From Dactylis glomerata (taxonomy: Eukaryota; Streptophyta; Magnoliopsida; Poales; Poaceae), in contig QXEO01000411.1 of the NCBI GenBank assembly GCA_007115705.1, forward strand, positions 6,983,702 to 7,047,701: DNA of 64,000 nucleotides, given 5' to 3'. The notes below the pieces were generated by a model that saw only the letters and a program-made list of their open reading frames with translations, was not told the origin of the DNA and searched no databases. Below, one piece after another: positions 54,829 to 64,000 of the stretch (position 1 is the stretch's first letter; every line of letters starts with the position of its first letter). The translations under genes and the position numbers were made by a program.

Positions 54829-56230
54829 GTTCATTATTGAGTTGATTCCCGGAACAGCCCCTATAGCACAAAGAGCCTACCGCATGAACCCCCAGGAGTT
54901 AGAGGAGTTAAAAAGGCAGCTCGCTGATATGCTCAGCAAGGGTCTTATCCGTCCTAGCACATCACCTTGGGGATCGCCTGTTCTATTTGTGGACAAGCGA
55001 GACGGTACCATTCGACTATGTGTGGATTACCGTAAGTTGAACGAGGTGACGATCAAAAACAAGTATCCACTCCCGAAAATTGAAGACCTATTTGACCAGC
55101 TGAATGGAGCTAAAGTGTTCTCCAAGATTGATCTCCACACTGGATATCATCAGCTGAAGGTCCGCAAGTCTGATATCCCCAAGACCGCCTTCACCACTCG
55201 ATACAGTTTATTCGAGTACACCGTGATGTCCTTTGGCCTGACCAATGCCCCAGCCTACTTCATGAATCTCATGAACAAGGTGTTCATGAAGTTCCTTGAC
55301 AAGTTTTTGGTGGTATTCATAGACGACATCTTGGTCTATTCCAAGACTGAGGAAGAGCACGCAGCGCATCTGCGACTAGTATTGGGAACCTTGCGAGAGC
55401 ACCAGCTTTATGCCAAGTTCAGCAAGTGTGAATTTTGGCTAAAGGAAGTTAGATTCTTAGGCCATGTTATTTCAGCCAGGGGAGTGTCCGTTGACCCATC
55501 AAAGATTACTTCCATCTTAGAAAGAAAGGCCCCAACTAACCCCACTGAAGTTCGAGCATTCCTCGGATTAGCTGGATATTACCGAAAGTTTGTTGAAGGT
55601 TTTTCCAGCATTGCCCGCCCGATGACTCAGCTCCTCAAGAAGGACAAGAAGTTTGAGTGGACCGAAAAGTGTGAGCAGAGTTTCCAAGAACTCAAGAAGA
55701 GACTTGTGTCAGCTCCTATCTTGACCATGCCCGATATCACCAAAAGCTTTGACGTCTATTGCGACGCCTCCAAGCTTGGACTTGGGAGTGTTCTGATGCA
55801 AGATGGCAAAGTCATTGCTTACCGATCCCGTCAACTGCGCCCACATGAGCTAAACTATCCTACCCATGACTTAGAGCTTGCTGCCGTTGTGTATGCACTC
55901 AAAACTTGGCGACACTATCTTATGGGGAACAGATGTGAGATCTACACCGACCACAAGAGCTTGAAGTACATCTTCTCTCAGAAGGAGTTGAATATGAGGC
56001 AGCGTAGGTGGATTGAGCTCATCAAGGATTATGATTTAGGCATTCATTATCATCCGGGCAAGGCGAACGTGGTCGCCGATGCCCTCAGCCGAGAGCCCTG
56101 CTCCCTAAATGCCCTGCTAAAAACCAGCCAGCCTACCCTATGTGAAGAGTTTGAAAGGTTTGGACTTGAGCTTGTGAGCCATGGGTTCCTAGCCAACCTT
56201 GAGGTCCGACCTACTCTCTTTGACCAAATC
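54829..56230 (+). pseudogene. E6 reverse transcriptase and RNase H
   Basis: Begins just after the frameshift (IELIPGTAPIAQRAYRMNP). RT motifs: RLCVDYRKLNEVTIKNKYPL, FSKIDLHTGYHQLKV, EYTVMSFGLTNAPAYF, VVFIDDILVYSKT (catalytic Asp pair at 55322-55327). RNase H: SFDVYCDASKLGLGSVLM, HDLELAAVVYALKTW, EIYTDHKSLKYIFSQ, HPGKANVVADALSR. The stretch itself has no stop. It would convert element RNA to DNA. Confidence 0.9.
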
Positions 56231-57661
56231 AAGAAAGCTCAGAAAGGACATGAGAGCATTGAAGGAATTAAGCGCAGGATGGAACGTGAAGAAGTGCCTG
56301 GGTTTTTGATTGATCAGCAAGGTGTGCTGTGGTATAATGGCCGCCTATGCGTCCCTAGTATCGAAGAGTTGAAGCACCTCATCCTGAAGGAGGCCCATGA
56401 TGCTCCCTACTCGATTCACCCAGGAGGCACCAAAATGTACCAAGACTTGAAAGAGCAGTTTTGGTGGCATGGAATGAAGTGAGAGATAGCATTTTATATT
56501 GCCCGGTGCGACGTTTGCCAGCGTGTCAAGGCCGAGCACCAAAGGCCTGCGGGTCTGCTGCAACCCCTGAAGGTGCCCATGTGGAAATGGGAAGAAGTTG
56601 GTATGGATTTCATAACTGGCCTACCGAGGTCAAATAGGGGAGATGACTCTATCTGGGTCATTGTTGATCGCCTAACCAAAGTCGCGCACTTTATTCCGGT
56701 CAAGACCACCGACAATGGTAGAGAACTCGCCAATCTATATATCTCCAGGGTTGTGAGTTTACATGGAGTACCTAAGACCATTGTATCCGATTGAGGTACC
56801 CAGTTCACTTCTCGTTTTTTGGCAAAGCTCCATAAAGCCTTAGGGACCAAGCTTTCATTTAGCATAGCCTATCATCCGCAAACTGGAGGTCAAACCAAGA
56901 GGGTCAACCAAATTCTTGAAGATATGCTTCGCGCCTGTATCCTTTCCTATGGCGCCAAATGGGAGGACTGCTTGCCATTCGCCGAATTCTCCTATAACAA
57001 TAGCTATCAAGCTAGTCTTCAAATGGCCCCCTTCGAAGCCCTATATGGCCGAAAATGCTGAACCCCTCTCAACTGGTCAGAAACCGGAGAAAGCCAAGTA
57101 TTCGGTCCTGATATCATCAAGGAAGCCGAAGAGCAAGTACAACTAATCTGAAACCATTTGAAGGCCGCGCAATCTAGATAGAAGAGTTATGCGGATTCTC
57201 GACGAAGACCCCTTACCTTCCAAGTAGGAGATTTTGTCTATCTCCGGGTGACTCCACTCAAAGGTATGCAACGTTTCCACGTCAAAGGCAAGCTTGCACC
57301 TTGCTACATCGGCCCGTACAAGATCCTAGAACGCCGAGGGGAAATGTCTTACAAGCTAGAACTACCTCCAAAGTTATTCGAGTTTCACGACGTCTTCCAC
57401 GTCTCCCAGCTTCGCAAGTGTCTCCAAGCCCCTAACCAGCCCGAGACCTTCAAGGAGGATGATCAAGATACCATTGACCTTAATCATGACCTGACCTACC
57501 GTAAGAGGCTAACCCGTATTCTGGAGAAAGATGTCCGTCTCACCCGTAGGCGAAAGATTAACATGTACAAGGTTCAGTGGAGCAATCACACCGAAGATGA
57601 GGCCATGTGGGAACGTGAAGATTATCTTCGGCGAGAGTTTCCCGAGTTACTCAACGCTTAG
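56231..57661 (+). pseudogene. E6 integrase with GPY/F motif and chromodomain-like end
   Basis: The zinc segment has HxxxxH and CDVC (EAHDAPYSIHPGGTKMYQDL...ARCDVCQRVKAEHQ). Core: VGMDFITGLP (Asp), VPKTIVSD (Asp), NQILEDML (Glu). Then LAPCYIGPYKILERRG (GPY/F module) and a C-terminal segment RRKINMYKVQWSNHTEDEAM...WEREDYL of chromodomain type (about 57515-57661), which in chromoviruses steers insertion to certain chromatin. Stops in frame: TGA 56480-56482, TGA 56792-56794, TGA 57059-57061, TGA 57149-57151, TAG 57179-57181. Confidence 0.9.
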
Positions 57662-57689
57662 CTACGGAATCTCGGGACAAGATTCTTTT

Positions 57690-57701
57690 AAGGGGGGAAG
57701 G
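57690..57701 (+). other. E6 polypurine tract
   Basis: AAGGGGGGAAGG, two bases before the 3' LTR. Confidence 0.92.
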
Positions 57702-57703
57702 TC

Positions 57704-60700
57704 TGTAACAGCCCACTTTTTGTAATGCATAATTGAGACCAGTTAATGCTTTATTTAGGAGAAACTAAAATTTTTAGTAAGATGTTGTGTGCTTGTATGC
57801 ATGATCTCATGTGCATTGGAGTGATTCTATAAAATCTTTATTTCAAGATACTTCTTCTTAAATTCTTGCAAGTGTGAATTATGATGTGTGTTAGCTTGCA
57901 AGTAACTCAAATGCCATTCAAACCTAGAAAGAATAAACCTAGATCCTGCTTGCTTGTTTTGCACTATCATTTCATGTGCATGAGTGGATTTTATTTAAAC
58001 CCCTTTTCTTTTCGGTTTTCTTTTCTCTTTAATTCTAGCAAGATTAAGTGACCTAGGATTTTGACTCCAAACTTTCCAAACCTTTTTCCCAAGTTAGAAT
58101 ATTATGTTGTATTTCAAATTCTTGTGTGTTTGACCTATCATTTCATGTGAGCTTTTTTCTTTCTTTCTTTTCTTCTCATTCTTCTTTCTTAAAGCAAAAT
58201 ATTTTCTCCCTAATATCCAGCACCAAAGCCTAGTCAATGACCAGCATTGCACCTAGCACCACCCTAGCCATGCCTTGCTCGAAAAATTTGAAAGAAAACG
58301 AGGAGGAGGAGGGAACCTGAGCCCTAGTGCATGCAAAGATCTTGCATATCTTCCCTTCTCTCTCCCATCTCGCTCCACCACTCGCCAGGAGGGTAACCAA
58401 ACCTAGACCACCACCCTACCCCACCTGGCAGCCGTAGGGGTAAGCCCTAGCCCCCACCCTCGACCGTGCTCCGGACAGAGGACCGGGTCGAGCACCTTGA
58501 AGTCCACCCCTCCCCTCTGTCTCCCCGACCAAACGAAGGCGCGCACCAGCACCACTGTACCTCGCGTATTCCCCAGGCGAGCCCGCTCACTCTCCTATGC
58601 ACCACTGCCGCCAAGCGACCCCCAACCCGCTCCGAGCACGTCACCCAGAGCACGCTCCCGTTTCCTACCCCATGCTCACCCCCGGTCGATTTCGTTCAAA
58701 CGCACGGACTCCACGTGACACGAGCACTCTACTGGCGCAACTATGCCTGCCCTCTCGCCCGTTAGACGCCACGGCCACCGTCGAACACCAGCGCGCGCAG
58801 ATGTGACTAGACGGTCGGCACGCCCGTCTCGACGCCCTCGGCCACCCACGCCCGTCCAAAAACCGTCCGCGCCGCGCACGCTTCGCCCAGCACTGGATGC
58901 CACCGCCCAGCTTGGCCAATACCCACACCGAACGCCACGACCAACCGCGCCGGTCACCGAGGCCATCGCGCCAGTTAAATAGCCCCAAGCCCCCCTCTCT
59001 CTCCCGTCTTTTTGCCCATTTGCGTCCCCAGCACACCAGCATCACCACCCAGAGCCGCAGCCAAAGCCTCTGGCTCTCCCTCGCTGGGGAGAGCTCGATC
59101 TCGCTCGGGTGCTGCACGGGAAGAGGTGGAGGTTGCCGTCGATGCCGCTGTCCTTCTCCCTCCTGTCTTCCTCTGTCAGCACCCCCCTGGTTCACCTCTC
59201 GCTAACCCCCATCGTTTCCTCCATCCAGAGCTAGCAGAGGACGACGACATCGCCGAGGCATAGCCGGAGCGCGTGCAGGACTCCCTCGACCACGCCATCG
59301 CCCAAAGCCCCCTTCTGCTTCACCAACGGTGAGACTCGACCACGCGAAGGCCCCGCAGCCACCGCTACTCCTCTCTGTCGCTGAGCAACGCCCTAGGTGA
59401 GCCCTCGCCACTCCCAGCAAACCCTAGCCTCGCTGCCGCCCTAATCCCCCTGTCGCGGAGACGACGAACGAGCGCCGTCGATCGTCACTTAATCGGACGG
59501 CCAGGGACGACGCGTGCCGATTTGGTAACCCGGGGCCGCTGACAGCCGGGCCCCGCCGGTAGGTTAAAACGGTGCCGCTGCCGCGCTGGATCTGGGCCGG
59601 ATCTGCTCCGCCTCGGCCCGTTCCGGGCAGATCTGGCCCGTGCGCTGTTTTTTTTAGAAAATACTTTGTGAATTTGTTTGTTCTGTGAACTTTGAATTTC
59701 CATAGAATTTGATCTGTGCATGCAAATGAGGTGATTCAAATTTCCTTGAGTAGCTTAAGTCATTAGCTTTCAGATGGCATAGGTCCCATGATTTTAGGAG
59801 CACTGTAGATGAGAAGATAATTAGTAATGTTAAATTAGCCCCTTTTCTTACTTAATTGCAAATCTTGGGTTTTTTGTACTGAAATTGAGTAAAACCAATT
59901 TTCAGTGGTAGCTTATATTGATATATTGCTTGACTCACTGGTTTTGCTATTTTAGGACTTATGTTCTTGCAGTAGTAATTGAAATGGCATTGTGTGTAAT
60001 TAATCTTAGGAAAATCACCACTTGCAGTAGAAATGGAATTTTGTGTTCAATCCAACTTTGTTCGATTGTGTTCTAGAAGAGCTTTCCAGAGCACTTTACC
60101 TCATATTTTTCTGAAACTCAGAGAATATCTGAGGATTATTTTGGTGCTCTAGTGTTATTTCCTATTGTTTAATTCATAGGAAATTAACCACAACTTGTTT
60201 TTCAGTAAATCCAACTTTGTTAGGTTCTTAAGATTGTTGTCAACCTGCAATTATGATAGGTGTGCTATTTGATTCATTGAGTGCCTGCATGCTTGAATTG
60301 GTTGCTAAGTTGTTGTGATCACATCAAATAAGAAACCCTAGTTTCTAAAAGGGATAAATTTCTAATTAAGAACCTTTAAAATCTTGTTTAGATTTCTAAA
60401 CTTGTTTGCTTCTGATACTCTTTGATAATATGGTATGGAGTGCTGAAATGTTTGTGACTTATGTATGCTTGTGTATTTATTTGTGCGTTGTTATTTCTCC
60501 CGGCGATAGAATCGAACGAGGAGTGTACCGAAGAAGGTGAAGTGTACGAGTATCAGGACGAGGAGGACTAGGGACAAGCCAACCAAGGAAAGCCATCTAA
60601 CTTGATGCATATCTGAACTTCTATTTACACATTTGCATGTCTCCTTCTGTTTTATTAAAGTGCATGGATTTATATTGCTATAGTTCTTGTAGCAATTATT

Positions 60701-62296
60701 TGTTGACTCAGGCTCCGCGAGTCAAATTGTTATCATCCATCGAGATGACCCCCTTGATTACCTATCTCATTACCCCTGAACTAGTGGCTTGTTGATTAGC
60801 AACAAAGCCCTTGATAAACCTTCTAGTGGAGCTAAAAACTCTAGGAATGGGAACACTCAAAGAAAGTTTATAAAATGTTTCCGAAAACCTTGGGGTAGTA
60901 CCTACCCCACTGAAGTGATTTCAAAAATGGTTTTGATCAAAATGGAGGACACGGAGATGGTGGTTTTGATATGACATTGGTGATCACTAGGCGTTCGCTC
61001 AGAACAATTAAACCATGCAACCACATTACCCCGGTATGGGACGGGGCTTAGTCCAAAGTTTATCTGCTTTAGTGCGGGGAGCCTCGCACTATATACGGGT
61101 TCGTAGGACCCCGGAATCCGGGTTGTCGCAAGTGGTGGGCAACAGTGTAGCGGGCCCGCCAATAGGCTACCCGTCCGGAAGACACTTGGGTTTCTCCCGC
61201 CGTGGCACTGGAACTACGCTCGGCAGAGGTAGACGGCCAGGGTTTGTGGGGGATGTATACTCCACAGGGTAGGCACCTGTACTAAGGTGGATAGATGGAA
61301 GACTATGATCCATTATCCAAACCCCGCATACTTATGTATGACGGTCAGTGGTGGTATCCCGGCGGATTTATCAGATGGTGTGGGTAAAGTGTACAACCTC
61401 TGCAGAGTGTAAATCTATTCGAATAGCCGAGTCCTCGGTCATGGACGGTTGGGACGACAGTTGCCTAGCCCAATGTCAGTTTTGTTTTCAAAGGTTGATT
61501 TCGGAAAAATGGAGAAAGGTGCCGGACGGAGTACTCGGAGGGTACTGCCATGGCACGGATATGGTTCGGAGTACTTGTAGGGTACTGCCGAAGGAATGGA
61601 AATGGTCATGTGTGATTGACTGGAATTAACAAAGATGGTGGTCATGTTTGATTGACCGCCAGCTCTTCTCTTGAAAATGAGTTCCCCCTTTCCTAGAGCT
61701 TTTACTAAAGATTCTTTACAAAAACTCTTCTTTAATAAGGATATAGAGATGTCGTATGACATGCTATATTGACAAGAGAAACTATGATATAGAGATATCG
61801 TATGACATGCTATATCGACACGTGGAACTATAGTTAGAATTGAGCACTAGCCTTGAACCAACTTCCCTTGCTACAGCCAAATAGCATGCAATTTGTTCCC
61901 TCTTTGGTGGTTTGCGAGTACAATTCCAAAATGTACTCACGGCTTTGTCCCTGGCTATTAACTTGGCCAGATTATGGAGAAGACTATGATGACGATGGTG
62001 AGGAGTTCGACGACGCCGGTGCGAACTAGGATCCGTCTCCCGGTCAGTCGCCTGTAGGGTAGAGGCACGACACGGGCTACCGACGCTACTTTTGATTCCG
62101 CTGCTATGTTTAGTGAACTTGCCCTGCGAGGCATTTGAATTCGGCCAAGTGGCCATGTAAGACTAATCGACTTATTTATGTAATGGATGATGTACTCTGT
62201 AATGCCATCTCTGTTATGTGGATTCATGATGGTCTTCCTAGGATCATGAATTGTATGCATAACGGGAATTCCGGGTGGTAAACCGGGGTCCCCACA
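57704..62296 (+). repeat. E6 3' LTR
   Basis: 4,593 bp, TGTAACAGCCC to GTCCCCACA, colinear with the 5' LTR. Differences of note: two instead of three hairpin repeats, a stop in the acidic segment (60569-60571), and loss of the candidate splice acceptor AG (61905). The short ORF (61931-62029) is retained. Confidence 0.95.
61931..62029 (+). CDS. Conserved short ORF in E6 3' LTR (32 aa)
   Basis: Same peptide as 51379-51477; the only base changes in it seen by eye are silent (GAT to GAC). Confidence 0.4.
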   Translation: MYSRLCPWLLTWPDYGEDYDDDGEEFDDAGAN

Positions 62297-62301
62297 TAAG
62301 C

Positions 62302-64000
62302 TAAAGCTACAACTAATGCAGTTGGCTTGCTACAGAAACTATAGAACTACCCTAACTACTAAGGTTCTAGGAGTAGGGAATTGGGTCCCTTCTCCATCTA
62401 TTATAGTTTTCCAGCAATCTTGGTATAGTTGTTGACTCCATTGATGATTCTGACAATGGTAGAAGGCTTCATCTTCATCTTCAGTGTCTCGAGGTTGCCT
62501 CCTTGTGTTGCCTCCAATCTAAGCAAGGGTTACGAGGGAGTGGGGTGAGTAACGAGCGTTACCCAGCAAGTTCATATAAGGAATAAGGTGTTTTATGCCC
62601 TAGCTACAGCCTTAGACCCTGAGAGTCCTTTGGCAATGCAAGTTTTCATAAACATTTCTTCAAGAGGTTGCTTTTATTCAGAAGAACTATGCCCGTCATC
62701 CTTCACAGGTTGATTAGAGCTTCGATGGGCTCCTTTCCTGCCGCATTCGCAGCTCCTTCCCACAACAGGGAGTATCTTGATACTTTCTTACACTCTGCAG
62801 AGGTGGTCACTTATACCCATAAGAGATCAAAGCCTTGTTGCACATCTGAGTCGCGAGCCTCGTCCATACTTCCTTGGTATGGGGCCCAATCGATGATCCA
62901 AGCCAGGTATGGGGCCCAATCGATGATCCAAGCCAATCACTGTCCTCCTCCATGACCTCACATACCCACCCTTTTGTAGTTCCAACCTCGGAAACAATCC
63001 TCGCCGCCTCCTACTCTTTGGTAGTCCCGACCTCGATTGATACAATCCACACCGGCCTCCTACCCGAAGGTAGTCATGACCTCGATTTAACTTACCCACG
63101 CCGACCTCCTACCCTTTGGTAGTCTCAACCTCGGCAGATATACCCCACGCCGGCCTACTATTCTTTGGTAGATTTCCCGACCTCGGGCTTCCCTCGTTGG
63201 TCTCCTACAATCCATCATAGACCACCGATATGTGTGGGCACTAAGGGGTCCCACCCATTACTACAACCCAGCAGGATGCAGCTACGGTATGGTGCGTCCA
63301 TTGATATGCAAGAGGAAGTCGGTACAGCTGACTTCTCTGTCCCATTCCAGATCTTACGGTTGACCGTTATTTACGGTGCTAGAATCACTGGCTACATTGG
63401 TTATTAATTCCTAGGTGAACTTTCCAGTTGCAGTGGGACCTCCATCAATACCCATAACATGGTCCCATTGCCCACTATCCTAGGGTAACAACCATTCCGG
63501 TCGAAACCACTACTTCATATTAATTATGAAAACAGGACCTTTTGCTTTTAAATGCAGTAGTAATACCACAAGTATATATTTGCAAGTAATTTGATAAAGA
63601 TAATCAAGAGGTATGAGCAAGAGTGAACTTGCCTTTTTTGACTACAAGATTATGCGAGTCAAGGTCTTAGATATGATATAAATCCCAATTCTGAAATGGC
63701 AATCATCATCCGGTAGGGATGATGTTAGAAATCTGCAGCATGATTTGCATAAGATATGATATGCACCGTTCTAAGCGTTACCTAATCCCCATGATTTATT
63801 GTTGTTGGGTTGTGATGACTTCTTTGTGATGTGTTGCACTTTTAAGATCAATTGCACACACAACGTTGTTAAGGATTTTAGGTTAACTGACAATCCTATA
63901 AAAGTAAAAGAATCAAGTGTAACAAGAACAAGGTTATTGTTTTTAGGAGTTATCATTATTCTGATCTGTGACGACCTCAAATTTGATAACAAATTCGAAG
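62302..64000 (-). mobile_element. E5 LTR (5' copy), segment after E6
   Basis: Continues the E5 LTR and runs off the window. On the minus strand a block near 62560-62400 is mildly coding-like, in the place of the acidic segment of the other LTRs. Around 62945-63190 there is a series of spaced repeats TCCTACCCTTTGGTAGTC(C/T)(C/T)GACCTCG, five or six copies. Two 27-bp units (TATGGGGCCCAATCGATGATCCAAGCCA) lie at about 62878-62935. Confidence 0.5.
62945..63190. repeat. Interspersed CCTACcCTTTGGTAGT repeats in E5 LTR
   Basis: Five to six copies, spaced about 45-60 bp, of a GCCTCCTAC...TTGGTAGT...GACCTCG motif. Core CTAC...GTAG is an inverted repeat. Origin unknown. Confidence 0.65.

Larger units (their letters stand above)
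47113..62296 (+). mobile_element. E6: full-length Ty3/gypsy chromovirus (Tekay/Del-like)
   Basis: 15,184 bp with LTRs 47113-51744 (4,632 bp) and 57704-62296 (4,593 bp) and a perfect TSD TAAGC (47108-47112, 62297-62301). Primer site 51749-51761 and polypurine tract 57690-57701 are in place. The interior encodes an extra ORF, gag, protease, RT-RNase H, integrase with GPY/F motif, and a chromodomain-like C-terminus. Long LTRs, the Met primer and the chromodomain fit Tekay/Del chromoviruses. In segments compared by eye the LTRs differ by about 2-4 percent. It is coding-defective. Confidence 0.95.

Overview
The window looks like intergenic DNA from a large, repeat-rich grass genome (Poaceae). I found no convincing host gene. 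Nearly everything is transposable elements inserted into one another, and several insertions are confirmed by terminal repeats plus target-site duplications (TSDs). The evidence for a grass is family-level: Ty3/gypsy gag-pol proteins of grass type, a PF04195-like 'putative gypsy type transposon' domain, a TGATACG...GGGATATCA LTR with a tRNA-Asp-type primer site, and very long gene-like LTRs. The species cannot be fixed from sequence alone.

Layout of the left half. E5 is a degraded minus-strand gypsy element with long LTRs. E3, a chromovirus-like gypsy element on the minus strand (16619-39021), sits in what is probably the left LTR of E5. E3 carries E2 (13661-16618, Tat/Retand-like, minus) in its integrase gene. 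E2 is cut in gag by a long LTR, LTR-A (1-2534 and 12788-13660, plus). LTR-A is split by E1 (2535-12787, minus; 742-bp LTRs, TSD CCATG). E1 is the most interesting object: it has gag and protease on one strand, no reverse transcriptase or integrase, and a six-exon gene on the opposite strand with a PF04195-like N-terminus and a coiled-coil middle.

Layout of the middle. The primer-side LTR of E3 (from 22610) is split by E4 (23406-38869, TSD GTAGC). E4 is an LTR element with a non-coding interior (LARD-like). E4 carries an 8.1-kb Mutator-like transposon (MULE, 29030-37167, 9-bp TSD AATTTTTTT). The MULE contains a broken MURA-type transposase gene, a repeat-protein ORF and a small convergent gene for a tail-anchored coiled-coil protein. 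A Helitron-like segment (39660-41862) and the non-coding interior of E5 (44084-46875) follow.

Layout of the right half. E6 (47113-62296, TSD TAAGC) is a complete-length Ty3/gypsy chromovirus of Tekay/Del type on the plus strand, with 4.6-kb LTRs, inserted in the right LTR of E5. It has an extra ORF upstream of gag, then gag, protease, RT-RNase H, integrase and a C-terminal chromodomain-like segment. The reading frame is broken by one 1-nt frameshift and several stops, nearly all explainable as C-to-T changes.

Functionally, no element here encodes an intact mobilisation machinery. E1 and E4 would have depended on proteins supplied in trans. Three related long-LTR families (LTR-A, E5, E6) share a gene-like LTR layout, and two of them (LTR-A and E6) share short acidic peptide-coding segments that are not part of gag or pol.
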